Assembly (NCBI RefSeq): GCF_031581025.1
Contig: NZ_JAVLCA010000001.1
Direction: 5' to 3' (one strand)
DNA from: Salibaculum sp031581025
Lineage (GTDB): Bacteria > Pseudomonadota > Alphaproteobacteria > Rhodobacterales > Rhodobacteraceae
DNA: 64,000 bases
The notes below the pieces were generated by a model, which was not told where the DNA came from, made no database searches, and worked only from the letters and a program-made list of their open reading frames with translations. Numbering within the stretch: position 1 is the first letter of the stretch; the number at the start of each line of letters is the position of its first letter. This document shows, in pieces, positions 7,836 through 18,882 of this stretch. The translations under genes and the position numbers were made by a program.

Positions 7836-9614
7836 TCACAGTGGCCAGAAGGTCAGGATGGCCGGGATAGACACCGCCACGATCAGGATTTCAAGAGGCA
7901 GCCCCATGCGCCAGTAATCCCCGAACTTGTAGCCGCCGGGGCCGAGGATCAGCGTGTTGTTCTTGTGCCCGATAGGCGTGAGGAAGGCACTGGAGGCCGC
8001 CACGGCCACCGCCATCAGGAACGGGTCGGGCGAGACCTCCAGCGTGCGCGCCATCTCGATTCCCACCGGGGCGGCGACGATGGTCGTCGCGGTGTTGTTG
8101 AGCACGTCGGACATCGTCATGGTCACGACCATGAGCAGCGCCAGGATCCCCCAGGCCGGCAGGTCCGCGGCCAGCCCCGTCAGGGCATTGGCGATCAGAT
8201 CGGTACCGCCCGATTGGTCGAGAGCCCCGCCCAGCGGGATCATCGACCCCAGCAGTACCACCACCGGCCATTCCACATGATCGTAAAGCTCGGACAGCGG
8301 CACGATCCGGGTCAGGGCATAGATCGTCACCACGATCCCCAATGCGACCGGCAGGTAGATCAGCCCGAACGAGGCGGCGGCGACGGCCGCGGCGAAGGTG
8401 CCGATGGCCAGCCACATCTTGCTGTCGGCGGTCACCGACAGGCCACGGTCGGCCAGCGGCAGGCAGCCCAGCCAGTCGGCCACGTCCATGGCCCGGGCCG
8501 AGGGCGCCAGCAGCAGCAGGATGTCGCCCGGCTGGACCCTGGTCTTGCGCATCTGCGTCTTGATCGCCCGGCCCTTGCGCGACATGCCCAGCAAAACCGT
8601 CTGGTGCCGCCAGAGAAGCCCGACGGCCTGCGCGGTCTTGCCGGCGATGCGCGCGCCCTCGGGCACCACGACCTCGATCAGCGACAGCCCGTCGCCCTCG
8701 GCCTCGAGCTTTTCGGCATTGTCCTTGGTGGTGAACTTCAGCGACAGCGTGCTGCGGAACTCGTCCAGGGCCCCCGGCGCGGCCTCCAGCACCAGGATGT
8801 CGTCGCCGCGCAGCACCGCGTTGGCGGCGGCGCCGTAGCGGCGCTTGCCGTCGCGGATCAGGCCCAGGATGGCCACGTCGTTCTTCTCGGCCGTCTCGTA
8901 AAGCTCGGCCAGGCGCTGGCCGACCAGCTTGCTGTCGGTGGGGACGATCAATTCGGCCAGGTAATCGGCATAGCTGTCGGCCATGGCCCCCGCGGTGGCC
9001 GTATCCTGCGCCGGGATCAAGCGCCAGCCGATCAGCGCCACGAAGGCCAGCCCCGCAAGTGCGACCACCGCGCCCACTGGGGCGAAGTCGAACATGGCGA
9101 ATGGCGCGCCGAGGCTGTCCTCGCGGATCGCGGCGATGATGATGTTGGGCGGGGTGCCGATCAGCGTGGCCATCCCGCCCAGGATAGTGGCAAAGCTCAG
9201 CGGCATCAGCGACAATCCCGGGCTGCGCCCCGCCCGGCGCGCGGTCTGGATGTCCACCGGCATCAGAAGCGCCAGCGCGGCCACGTTGTTCATGAAGGCC
9301 GAAAGCACGCTGCCCACACCGCCCATGATGGCGATATGCGCGCCCGGACGGCGGCTGCGGTCGATCATGGTCCGGGTAATCAGGTAGACCGCGCCGGACC
9401 TGACCAGCCCGGCCGAGACGATCAGCACCAGCGCCACGATGATCGTGGCCGGGTGTCCGAAGCCGGAAAAGGCCGCGTCAACATCCACCAGCCCGGCCGC
9501 CACCGCGACCATCAGTGCGCCGAAGGCCACGATGTCATGGCGGATGCGCCCCCAGAGCAGCAGCGCGAAGATCAGCCCGAAAAGGGCGAACAGAAGGGCC
9601 TGGTCCGGTGTCAT
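7836..9614 (-). CDS. SLC13/DASS-type permease with central TrkA-C domains
   Basis: 592 residues of inner-membrane protein. Two hydrophobic halves (about residues 1-200 and 395-592) flank a soluble part with two regulator-like TrkA-C (RCK-C) domains at roughly 205-380. Family motifs of the divalent anion/sodium symporters are present in each half: NNVAALALLMPV and IGTPPNIII in the first, NNTATTIVAAPVG in the second. Members move dicarboxylates, sulfate or similar anions with sodium; the substrate here cannot be read from sequence. Shares a transcript with the amidotransferase downstream. Confidence 0.88.
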   Translation of the reverse strand: MTPDQALLFALFGLIFALLLWGRIRHDIVAFGALMVAVAAGLVDVDAAFSGFGHPATIIVALVLIVSAGLVRSGAVYLITRTMIDRSRRPGAHIAIMGGVGSVLSAFMNNVAALALLMPVDIQTARRAGRSPGLSLMPLSFATILGGMATLIGTPPNIIIAAIREDSLGAPFAMFDFAPVGAVVALAGLAFVALIGWRLIPAQDTATAGAMADSYADYLAELIVPTDSKLVGQRLAELYETAEKNDVAILGLIRDGKRRYGAAANAVLRGDDILVLEAAPGALDEFRSTLSLKFTTKDNAEKLEAEGDGLSLIEVVVPEGARIAGKTAQAVGLLWRHQTVLLGMSRKGRAIKTQMRKTRVQPGDILLLLAPSARAMDVADWLGCLPLADRGLSVTADSKMWLAIGTFAAAVAAASFGLIYLPVALGIVVTIYALTRIVPLSELYDHVEWPVVVLLGSMIPLGGALDQSGGTDLIANALTGLAADLPAWGILALLMVVTMTMSDVLNNTATTIVAAPVGIEMARTLEVSPDPFLMAVAVAASSAFLTPIGHKNNTLILGPGGYKFGDYWRMGLPLEILIVAVSIPAILTFWPL

Positions 9615-9667
9615 GTCCGGACCCTATTGCGCCCGTGCGGCGGCGGCAATCGCCTGCCGCCCCTGGC

Positions 9668-10417
9668 TCAAACGAAGGGCGCGACGGTTTCCTCGGGCTC
9701 GGGGGCGGCGAGGGCAACGGCCTCTTGCAGGTCGATGGTCTTGTTGAACAGCGCCCGGCCGATCACCGTGCCCGCCACCTGGGGCACGTATTTCAGGGTG
9801 CTGATGTCATCGAGCGTGCGCACCGTGCCGCGGGCGATCACTGGCGTGCGCGACGCCTCGGCCACCCGGGTGATGAGCGAGACCGAGGCCTCGACCTCGT
9901 CTTCCATGTCGGCATCGATGTCGGTGACCACGATGGCCGCCAGCGCATCGGTCTCGAACCAGCCCAGCACGTCCAGCGGATCGAAGACGGTGCTGTCGCG
10001 CCAGCCTCGGGACATGACCTTGCCCTGGTAGACGTCCAGCGCCAGCACGATCTGGTCGGGATAGGCCAGGGCGGCCTCCTTCACCAGGTCGGGATTGACC
10101 AGCGCGGTCTGGCCGATGACGACGCGGCCCGCCCCGGCCTCGATCCAGCGCGTGATGCGGTCCATGGTGCCCATGCCGCCGCCCAGTTGCACCGATCCCG
10201 GCGCGGTGCGGATGATCTGCTCGATCAGGGTGCTGTTGTCGGTCTCGGACCGGGCCACGGCATCGAAATCGGTGATATGGACCCAGCCGGCCTTTTCGGC
10301 GAAGCCCCGTGCGGTCTCGACCGGATCGACATGCCAGATCGCCGGGTTCTCCAGGTCGCCCCGGCTCAGCGAGACGCAGCGTCCGTCCTGCAATTCCACT
10401 GTCGGATAGATCTGCAT
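9668..10417 (-). CDS. HisA-like TIM-barrel protein (possible ProFAR isomerase paralogue)
   Basis: 249 residues from the ATG at 10417, with AGGGAGGA upstream. The fold and two phosphate-binding motifs match HisA, the fourth-step enzyme of histidine synthesis (isomerisation of ProFAR to PRFAR). Two catalytic positions are kept (Asp128 in LALDVYQGKV, Thr165 in VVTDID), but the general-base Asp8 is Glu (PTVELQDG) and the GGGIR motif reads GGGMG. No other his gene is nearby, whereas true hisA normally sits with hisH and hisF. I therefore read it as a diverged paralogue; isomerase activity is possible but unproven. Confidence 0.78.
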   Translation of the reverse strand: MQIYPTVELQDGRCVSLSRGDLENPAIWHVDPVETARGFAEKAGWVHITDFDAVARSETDNSTLIEQIIRTAPGSVQLGGGMGTMDRITRWIEAGAGRVVIGQTALVNPDLVKEAALAYPDQIVLALDVYQGKVMSRGWRDSTVFDPLDVLGWFETDALAAIVVTDIDADMEDEVEASVSLITRVAEASRTPVIARGTVRTLDDISTLKYVPQVAGTVIGRALFNKTIDLQEAVALAAPEPEETVAPFV

Positions 10418-10608
10418 GGGGTCCTCCCTCCCGTTGGCGTGGTCTTGAGGGCACGAGACTAACCGCGCCCGGCCCGCGACGATAGGTGTAAAGCGGCAGC
10501 CACCCGCGCCAGGGGCTGCCGGCCTGCGCGACTCGGCCTGTGCCATTGCCCAGCGCCGCAGCCTTGGGTATGACAGCCGCCAGATGCCAAAGACCTCAGG
10601 GGAGTACC

Positions 10609-11358
10609 ATGGCCGGCCATTCGAAATGGGCAAACATCCAGCACCGCAAGGGCCGCCAGGACGCCGCGCGGTCCAAGCTCTTCTCCAAGCTTGCCAAGGA
10701 GATCACCGTCGCCGCCAAGATGGGCGACCCCGACCCCGAGAAGAACCCGCGCCTGCGTCTGGCCGTCAAGGAAGCCAAGTCGCAATCCGTGCCCAAGGAC
10801 GTGATCGACCGCGCGATCAAGAAGTCGCTGGGCGGCGATGCCGAGGATTATGAGGAAATACGTTACGAGGGCTATGCCGCGGGCGGGGTGGCCGTGATCG
10901 TCGAAGCGATGACCGACAACCGCAACCGCACCGCCTCGAACGTCCGCTCGACCTTCTCCAAGCAGGGCGGCAACCTTGGCGAGACCGGCTCGGTCGGCTT
11001 CATGTTCGATCGCAAGGGCCAGATCATGTACCCCCCCGAGGCCGGTGATGCCGATACCGTCATGATGGCCGCGATCGAGGCCGGCGCCGAGGACTGCGAA
11101 AGCTCGGAGGACGGACACGTCATCCTCTGCGTGGATACCGACCTCAACGATGTGTCCAGCGCGCTGGAGGCACAGCTGGGCGAGTCGAGCTCGACCAAAC
11201 TGATCTGGCGGCCCCAGACCACCACGCCGGTGGACCTCGAAGGGCTGCAGAAGGTGATGAAACTGGTCGAGGCGCTCGAGGACGACGACGACGTCCAGAC
11301 CGTGACCACCAATTTCGAGGCCCCCGACGCGGTGCTGGAGGCCTACGCCGCCGAATAG
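10609..11358 (+). CDS. yebC: YebC/PmpR-family protein
   Basis: 249 residues, standard family length. Begins with the diagnostic MAGHSKWANIQHRKG, after a CAGGGGAG ribosome site; longer in-frame starts are not credible. YebC proteins were first described as transcriptional regulators, and more recent work on some members shows a role in relieving ribosome stalling at proline stretches. The three-domain pattern (basic N-terminus, central beta-rich region, acidic EALEDDDDVQTV near the C-terminus) is complete. The gene stands alone, with a terminator hairpin after it. Confidence 0.95.
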   Translation: MAGHSKWANIQHRKGRQDAARSKLFSKLAKEITVAAKMGDPDPEKNPRLRLAVKEAKSQSVPKDVIDRAIKKSLGGDAEDYEEIRYEGYAAGGVAVIVEAMTDNRNRTASNVRSTFSKQGGNLGETGSVGFMFDRKGQIMYPPEAGDADTVMMAAIEAGAEDCESSEDGHVILCVDTDLNDVSSALEAQLGESSSTKLIWRPQTTTPVDLEGLQKVMKLVEALEDDDDVQTVTTNFEAPDAVLEAYAAE

Positions 11359-11380
11359 GGCCGGGCCCTTTCCAAAAGGA

Positions 11381-11423
11381 GAGCGCCGCCCGCCTGAGCG
11401 GCGCGCGGCGCTCGCAGGTTTTC
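11381..11423 (+). terminator. likely intrinsic terminator of yebC
   Basis: A 9-bp GC stem (11381-11389 with 11405-11413) follows the yebC stop by 22 bases and is followed by a TTTT at 11419-11422. Confidence 0.55.
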
Positions 11424-11495
11424 GGCACCTGTCGCAGCGACCGGCCAGAGCGATCGCCCTTGCGCCTTTTGCCCCGTCGCGCCAAACCGGCCCTC

Positions 11496-12101
11496 ATGTT
11501 AAGCGCGTTCACCACCGGCTTCGGCCTCGGATTTTCCCTGATTCTCGCCATCGGGGCGCAGAATGCCTTTGTCCTGCGCCAGGGGCTGCGGCGCGAACAC
11601 GTCCTGCCGGTCGTGCTGACCTGCGCCGTCTCGGACGCGATCCTGATCACCGTCGGCGTCTTCGGCTTTGCCGCGCTGGCCACCTGGCTGCCCGGGCTCG
11701 CGCCTGTCATGCGCTGGCTGGGGGCGGGGTTCCTGTTGGTCTACGGCGCGCTGAGCTTCCGCCGCGCCTGGATCGGCGGCGCGGCGCTGGACCCGGCCCA
11801 TGGCGCGGCCACCAGCCTGCGCGCGGCGCTGCTCTTCTGCCTGGCCATCACCTGGGGCAATCCGCATGTCTATCTCGATACCGTGGTCCTGATCGGCTCG
11901 GTCGCCGCGCGCCATGCGGATCAGGCGGGGGCCTTCTGGGCGGGGGCCGTGGCGGCCTCCTTCGCCTTCTTTTTCGCGCTGGGCTATGGCGCCCGGCTAC
12001 TGGCCCCGCTGATGACGCGGCCAGGGGCCTGGCAGGGGCTCGAGGTCCTGATTGGCTGCGTGATGTGGGCTATAGCGGCCGGCCTTTTGCGCGCAGACTA
12101 G
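11496..12101 (+). CDS. LysE/ArgO-family amino-acid exporter
   Basis: 201 residues with about six membrane helices. The N-terminal GFGLGFSLILAIGAQNAFVLRQGLRREH is the LysE/ArgO signature, and the later LLFCLAITWGNPHVYLDTVVL repeats the family pattern of the second half. These proteins export basic amino acids, mainly lysine or arginine. I chose the ATG at 11496; a TTG at 11460 would add a basic tail. No LysG/ArgP-type regulator lies next to it. Exporter class is secure; the substrate is inferred. Confidence 0.9.
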   Translation: MLSAFTTGFGLGFSLILAIGAQNAFVLRQGLRREHVLPVVLTCAVSDAILITVGVFGFAALATWLPGLAPVMRWLGAGFLLVYGALSFRRAWIGGAALDPAHGAATSLRAALLFCLAITWGNPHVYLDTVVLIGSVAARHADQAGAFWAGAVAASFAFFFALGYGARLLAPLMTRPGAWQGLEVLIGCVMWAIAAGLLRAD

Positions 12102-12146
12102 CCTTCTTTGGGTTTCAAATACCGTGGGGGTGAATGCCCAAGGCAG

Positions 12147-12163
12147 AGGGGGCAAAGCCCCCT
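12147..12163. terminator. short GC hairpin between lysE-like and EamA genes
   Basis: GGGGGC-AAA-GCCCCC with an A-T closing pair. Probably ends the upstream transcript or is a common intergenic palindrome of this order; the following bases hold only two T. Confidence 0.4.
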
Positions 12164-12197
12164 TGCGACCCCTTCAAAACTCGGATCATCTGGCACG

Positions 12198-13094
12198 ATG
12201 CCACAGCAGCACCGCCCCCTCGCGGGCATCCTCTGGATGATCCTCACCGGCCTGAATTTCGTCGCCGTGACCGCGCTGGTCAAACACGTGGGCGATGCCA
12301 TTCCGGCGGCGCAGTCCGCCTTTCTGCGCTACCTGCTGGGGCTGGTCTTCCTGCTGCCGATGCTCCGGCCCATGCTGCGGGCGCGGCTGACGCCCCGGCA
12401 GCTCAAGCTGTTTACCCTGCGCGGCGCGGCGCACACGGTGGCCGTCATCCTCTGGTTCTATGCCATGACCCGCATTCCCATCGCCGAGGTCACGGCGATG
12501 AACTATCTCAACCCGGTCTATGTCACGGTCGGCGCAGCGCTTTTCATGGGCGAGGACCTGCCACCGCGCCGTCTGGCGGCCGTCGTCATGGCCCTGATCG
12601 GTGCGCTCATCATCCTGCGCCCCGGCCTGCGCGAGCTGAACGCGGGCCACCTGGCCATGCTCTTCACCGCCATGGCCTTCGCGGCGGGCTACATGATCAC
12701 CAAGCGGCTGTCGGGCGAGGTGTCGGCGGCGGTCATCGTCGGGATGCTCTCGATCACGGTCACCATCGGGCTGGCGCCTTTCGCCTATACCGTTTGGGTG
12801 CCTGTCACCGGCACCCAGTTGCTCTGGCTTTTCGGCGTCGCCTGCTTTGCCACCGCCGGGCACTACACCATGACGCTGGCCTTCGCGGCCGCGCCCCTGA
12901 CCGTGACGCAGCCCGTGACCTTCCTGCAACTGATCTGGGCGGTGACCCTGGGCGCGGTGGTCTTCGGCGAGGGGGTGGATGCCTGGGTGATCGTCGGGGG
13001 TGTGGTCATTGTCGCCTCGGTCAGCTTCATTTCCTGGCGCGAGGCACGGGCGCGCCGCCTCATCACGCCGCCGCCCAATGCGCCCAAGGTCTGA
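12198..13094 (+). CDS. EamA/DMT-family transporter
   Basis: 298 residues with about ten membrane helices in two repeated EamA halves, the usual layout for drug/metabolite exporters in the inner membrane. The first half carries the family pattern ILWFYAMTRIPIAEVTAMNYLNP, and a basic stretch closes the C-terminus. The ATG at 12198 begins just before the first helix; longer in-frame starts lie in the hairpin region and are unlikely. Substrate unknown. Nothing in the context indicates one: the next gene is dnaG. Confidence 0.88.
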   Translation: MPQQHRPLAGILWMILTGLNFVAVTALVKHVGDAIPAAQSAFLRYLLGLVFLLPMLRPMLRARLTPRQLKLFTLRGAAHTVAVILWFYAMTRIPIAEVTAMNYLNPVYVTVGAALFMGEDLPPRRLAAVVMALIGALIILRPGLRELNAGHLAMLFTAMAFAAGYMITKRLSGEVSAAVIVGMLSITVTIGLAPFAYTVWVPVTGTQLLWLFGVACFATAGHYTMTLAFAAAPLTVTQPVTFLQLIWAVTLGAVVFGEGVDAWVIVGGVVIVASVSFISWREARARRLITPPPNAPKV

Positions 13095-13136
13095 TCGGGA
13101 CTCGCAGTCGGGCCGGGCAGGGCCTATATTTGACGT

Positions 13137-15137
13137 ATGAGTTTGCCCCCCGGTTTCATCGATGAACTGCGCAGCCGCCTGAGCATCGCCCAGGTCGTCG
13201 GCCGCAAGGTGATGTGGGACAATCGCAAGTCCAACCAGGCCAAGGGCGACATGTGGGCACCATGCCCCTTCCACCAGGAAAAGACCGCAAGCTTTCACGT
13301 GGATGACCAAAAGGGGTATTACTACTGCTTCGGATGCCACGCCAAGGGCGATGCCATTTCTTTTGTCCGCGAGACCGAGAATGTCGCCTTCATGGAGGCG
13401 GTGGAAATCCTGGCGGGCGAGGCCGGGATGACCCTGCCCGAACGCGACCCCCGCGCGCAGGAAAAGGCCGACCGGCGCACCCAGCTTGCCGAGGTCATGG
13501 AAATGGCCGTGCAATTCTTCCGCCTGCAGCTCAAGACGCAGGCGGGCGCCGAGGCCCGCGATTACCTGGCCGGCCGCGGCCTGTCCGAGGAGGCCCTGGC
13601 GCGCTGGGAAATCGGCCTGGCGCCACCGGGCTGGTCGAACCTCTGGGAACATCTGACCGGCAAGGGGGTCGACAAGGAATTGATCGTCGCCGCCGGGCTG
13701 GCCCGCGAAAGCGATCGGGGCCGCGATCCCTACGACACCTTCCGCAACCGCATCATCTTTCCGATCCGCGATGCGCGCGGGCGCTGCATCGCCTTTGGCG
13801 GCCGCGCGCTCGACCCGTCCGACAACGCCAAATACCTCAACTCGCCCGAGACCGAGCTGTTCGACAAGTCCCGCAGCCTGTTCAACCTCAAGCGCGCCCG
13901 CGAGGCTGCCGGCAAGGGCCAGAGGCTGATCGTGGCCGAGGGCTACATGGACGTGATCGCGCTGTCCGAGGCGGGCTTCGAGGCCGCGGTCGCACCCCTT
14001 GGCACCGCTGTCACCGAGGCGCAGCTGGCCATGATCTGGCGCGTCGCCCCCGAGCCGGTGATCACGCTGGACGGCGACACGGCCGGGCAGCGGGCGGCGG
14101 GCCGGGTCATGGACCTGGCCCTGCCGCTGCTGCAGGCGGGCCAGTCGCTGCGGTTCGCCATGATGCCCGAGGGGATGGACCCGGACGATCTGCTGCGCGC
14201 CCAGGGCCCGGGCGGCATGCGCAAGCAGCTCGACGCGGCCCTGCCCATGGTGCAACTGCTCTGGCAGCGCGAGGTCGAGGGCAAGTCCATCGACAGCCCC
14301 GAACGCCGGGCGGCGCTGGACAAGGCCCTGCGCGACAAGATCAATCTGATCCGCGATCCGTCGATCCGCGGCCACTACGGCGAGGCCATAAAGGAGCTGC
14401 GCTGGCAGTTGTTCGGCCCGGCCCGGCGCCAGGGGACAGGTAAGGGGACGGGGCAGGGCACAGGGCCGTCCGGGCACCGCCGCGCTTGGCGCCCTGGTGG
14501 CCGTTGGTCCTTGCCGGAATGGAAGATCGCCCCGCCCATGGCGGCCAGCAAGGCCTCGCTGCTGGCCACAGGTGGCCCGGTCGAGGACCAGCTCCGCGAG
14601 GGGGTCATCCTGGCCACGCTGATCCGCAACCCCGCCCTGCTGCCAGATTTCCTGCACGAGTTGGAGCGGATGGACTGCGCCACGCCCGACCATGCGCGGC
14701 TGCGCGATTCCCTGCTGCGCGCCCAGGGCCCCGGCGTCGAGGCGGAGGTGGCCGGAATGATCGGCCCCGAGCCTCTTGAAAAGCTCTTCGCGCAGGCCCA
14801 CGTCGCCATCACGCCAGCCGTTCGCAGACCAGACAACGGCGAGGTCGCGACCATGTGCCTGGCCGAGGAACTGGCCAAGCTCAACGCCCGACGCGGCCAC
14901 CCGCACGAGGTCGAGGAGGCGATCGAGGATCTGACTTCGGACGTGGCCGACGAACGGCTGACGATGCGGCTTGCGCAGTCCAGCGCGGCGATGAACCGCG
15001 CCGGCAAACAGGATGACGACGATCGGGCCGAATATGACACAGGCCCGAACGGGGCCCGCATGAAACGGGATGAACGCAGCGCCTTTGACGATTTGTTAAG
15101 CAAGATCGACTTTGCCAAGGGCGATCGGTCGCGCTAG
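13137..15137 (+). CDS. dnaG: DNA primase
   Basis: 666 residues. Synthesises RNA primers for the replication fork together with DnaB. The N-terminal CHC2 zinc finger is visible (Cys43, His46, Cys64, Cys67), followed by the RNA-polymerase core with its TOPRIM motif (VAEGYMDVIALSEAG, later DGDTAGQRAA). A Gly/Thr/Lys-rich linker near residues 430-450 leads to the C-terminal helicase-binding domain. rpoD follows after 156 bases on the same strand, the common alphaproteobacterial dnaG-rpoD arrangement. Confidence 0.97.
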   Translation: MSLPPGFIDELRSRLSIAQVVGRKVMWDNRKSNQAKGDMWAPCPFHQEKTASFHVDDQKGYYYCFGCHAKGDAISFVRETENVAFMEAVEILAGEAGMTLPERDPRAQEKADRRTQLAEVMEMAVQFFRLQLKTQAGAEARDYLAGRGLSEEALARWEIGLAPPGWSNLWEHLTGKGVDKELIVAAGLARESDRGRDPYDTFRNRIIFPIRDARGRCIAFGGRALDPSDNAKYLNSPETELFDKSRSLFNLKRAREAAGKGQRLIVAEGYMDVIALSEAGFEAAVAPLGTAVTEAQLAMIWRVAPEPVITLDGDTAGQRAAGRVMDLALPLLQAGQSLRFAMMPEGMDPDDLLRAQGPGGMRKQLDAALPMVQLLWQREVEGKSIDSPERRAALDKALRDKINLIRDPSIRGHYGEAIKELRWQLFGPARRQGTGKGTGQGTGPSGHRRAWRPGGRWSLPEWKIAPPMAASKASLLATGGPVEDQLREGVILATLIRNPALLPDFLHELERMDCATPDHARLRDSLLRAQGPGVEAEVAGMIGPEPLEKLFAQAHVAITPAVRRPDNGEVATMCLAEELAKLNARRGHPHEVEEAIEDLTSDVADERLTMRLAQSSAAMNRAGKQDDDDRAEYDTGPNGARMKRDERSAFDDLLSKIDFAKGDRSR

Positions 15138-15237
15138 CTAACGACTGCGCTGGTCGTCGCGCGCGGCATCAGGGGACAGGGGCAACAGCGCCTCGAAATC
15201 ACGGCGCGAGGCATTGCGAATCGCGCGGCGGCAGGAT

Positions 15238-15267
15238 TGATTCGGACGAATCGTATCGACCGAATCA
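15238..15267. promoter_or_regulatory. 8-bp inverted repeat upstream of rpoD
   Basis: TGATTCGG and CCGAATCA separated by 14 bases, about 27 bases before the rpoD start. It could be an operator or a weak hairpin between dnaG and rpoD; no T-run follows and I recognise no known site. Confidence 0.35.
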
Positions 15268-15293
15268 CTGCGAGACAGCCAGAGGGGACTTTC

Positions 15294-17303
<2,010 letters not shown>

Positions 17304-17372
17304 CGCCGGGCCGGTCGGCGTGGACAGGGTGCCCCCGGCCTGCTTCACTCAGGAACTGAAAGGAGCCTCAGC

Positions 17373-17654
17373 ATGTCACTTCTAAGGAAACTGTTCGGTG
17401 GCGGCGACGGCGGGGGCGCGGCCCCCGAGGCGGCCGAGCCGCTGGCGTATAACGGCTATCGCATCTTCCCCGAGCCGATGAAGGCCGAGGGCGGCTATCG
17501 CATCGCCGGCCGCATCGAGCGCGAGGTGGGGGGCGAGACCCGGACCCACAGCCTGATCCGCGCCGATGTGGTCGCCGACCGCGACCAGGCCGTCGAGGCC
17601 ACGGTGCAGAAGTGCCGGCAGGTGATCGACCAGCAGGGCGACGACATCTTCTAG
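17373..17654 (+). CDS. HlyU-family small protein
   Basis: 93 residues with the pattern of the HlyU domain family: MSLLRKLFGGG, then YNGYRIFPEPM, a GGYRIAGRIER core, and a final IDQQGDDIF. Vibrio HlyU activates haemolysin expression, but that protein is an ArsR-type repressor antagonist and members of this short family in alphaproteobacteria have no proven target. An AAAGGAGCC site precedes the ATG. The next gene, yjbQ-like, begins five bases after the stop, so they form one transcript. Regulatory function should be treated as a family label. Confidence 0.8.
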   Translation: MSLLRKLFGGGDGGGAAPEAAEPLAYNGYRIFPEPMKAEGGYRIAGRIEREVGGETRTHSLIRADVVADRDQAVEATVQKCRQVIDQQGDDIF

Positions 17655-17659
17655 CCCCC

Positions 17660-18076
17660 ATGCAGACCCGGTTCACCCTCGCCACCGATGGCCCCGGCCT
17701 TTACGAATTCACCGGGCAGGTGGCCGATTGGGTGCGGGGCACGGGGGTGCTGACACTGTTCGTGCAGCATACGTCCTCTTCTTTGCTGATCCAGGAAAAC
17801 GCGGACCCGGCGGTGCAGCGTGATCTGGTCGCCTATTTCGACCGGCTGGTGCCGCCCGCGGATGACCCCGCCATGGGCTACCTCACCCATACCCAGGAAG
17901 GCCCCGACGACATGCCCGCCCATATCAAGGCGGCCATGCTGCCGGTCAGCCTGCAGGTGCTGGTCAGCGGCGGGCGCCTGGCGCTGGGCACCTGGCAGGG
18001 GCTGTATCTTTTCGAGCATCGGCGCCGTCCGCACCGGCGGCAGGTGGCGGCGATGATGGTGCCGGCGCAGTCCTGA
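17660..18076 (+). CDS. YjbQ-family protein (secondary thiamine-phosphate synthase type)
   Basis: 138 residues, the family norm. The central FVQHTSSSLLIQENADPAVQRDL is the YjbQ/UPF0047 signature, and the C-terminal GTWQGLYLFEHR carries the other conserved block. E. coli YjbQ has weak thiamine-phosphate synthase activity that can partly replace ThiE; the physiological role is unsettled. The ATG at 17660 lies five bases after the HlyU-like stop. No thiamine genes are nearby. Confidence 0.9.
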   Translation: MQTRFTLATDGPGLYEFTGQVADWVRGTGVLTLFVQHTSSSLLIQENADPAVQRDLVAYFDRLVPPADDPAMGYLTHTQEGPDDMPAHIKAAMLPVSLQVLVSGGRLALGTWQGLYLFEHRRRPHRRQVAAMMVPAQS

Positions 18077-18372
18077 GCTTGACTTTTTCCGATGTTGCTC
18101 AGGGCGGATCTGTCTCCAGTTTTCTTCCAGCTTTCGCCGGCGGCCCCGAGGATGGGGCTGCCCGGTCCCTTACGGGGCCCACGCGGAGACCGAACCGGCC
18201 CGGGCGGATGTGCTATGCGGTGAGTCCCCCGTGCCACGCTGCGCCAACCCGCATCTTGGGGCGCCAATTGGCCTCTACCCAAAACCTGGCGGCTCCCCTA
18301 TAGTGCCTGTGGACAACCGGGGCGTCAGACCCCAGCGGCAGGGACCCCGCCAGTGACGAGAAGGACAGGACC
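18077..18372. other. 296-base intergenic region before nrdR, no gene seen
   Basis: Contains no ORF with convincing composition and no tRNA or known riboswitch motif. It presumably carries the promoter for nrdR-ribD; a TATAGT at 18299-18304 has no good -35 partner at 16-18 bases, so I do not call a promoter. Confidence 0.4.
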
Positions 18373-18882
18373 ATGCGCTGCCCGTTTTGCGGAAACGTCG
18401 ATACACAGGTGAAGGATTCACGCCCCGCGGAGGATCATGTCGCGATCCGGCGGCGGCGCTTCTGCCCGGCCTGCGGTGGCCGCTTCACCACATATGAGCG
18501 CGTCCAGCTGCGCGACCTTGTGGTGATCAAGTCCAACGGCCGGCGCGAGGATTTCGACCGCGACAAGCTGGAACGCTCGGTGCGCATCTCGATGCAGAAA
18601 CGCCCCGTGGAATCCGAGCGGGTCGACCAGATGATTTCGGGCATCGTCCGGCGGCTGGAAAGCATGGGCGAGACCGACATCCCCTCCAAGCAGATCGGCG
18701 AGATCGTGATGGAGGCGCTGGCCCGGATCGACACCGTCGCCTATGTCCGTTTTGCCAGCGTTTACAAGAACTTCCAGGCCGCGGATGACTTCGACAAATT
18801 CGTCAGTGAGTTGCGGCCCCAGGCCAAGGCGGCCGAGGACGAGGTCGCCGACGCCAAGCCAAAAGGCCCGGCGTCGGAGTGA
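18373..18882 (+). CDS. nrdR: transcriptional repressor NrdR
   Basis: 169 residues. Represses ribonucleotide reductase genes when dATP is high. The N-terminal zinc ribbon has its four cysteines (Cys3, Cys6, Cys31, Cys34), followed by an ATP-cone domain that begins near VVIKSNGRREDFDRDKL. The C-terminal 25 residues are a loose extension beyond the cone. The stop overlaps the GTG start of ribD (GTGA), so the two are co-translated; nrdR-ribD is a widespread pairing. No reductase gene is in the window. Confidence 0.97.
   Translation: MRCPFCGNVDTQVKDSRPAEDHVAIRRRRFCPACGGRFTTYERVQLRDLVVIKSNGRREDFDRDKLERSVRISMQKRPVESERVDQMISGIVRRLESMGETDIPSKQIGEIVMEALARIDTVAYVRFASVYKNFQAADDFDKFVSELRPQAKAAEDEVADAKPKGPASE

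Noticed and set aside
12186..14906. A 906-codon minus-strand frame opposite dnaG
   Set aside because: Composition (Gly/Arg/His-rich without domains) and full overlap with dnaG mark it as a shadow.
18165..18310. Possible structured RNA (SRP or 6S type) before nrdR
   Set aside because: The conserved SRP tetraloop/asymmetric-loop sequence is absent and no long 6S-like stem could be traced.
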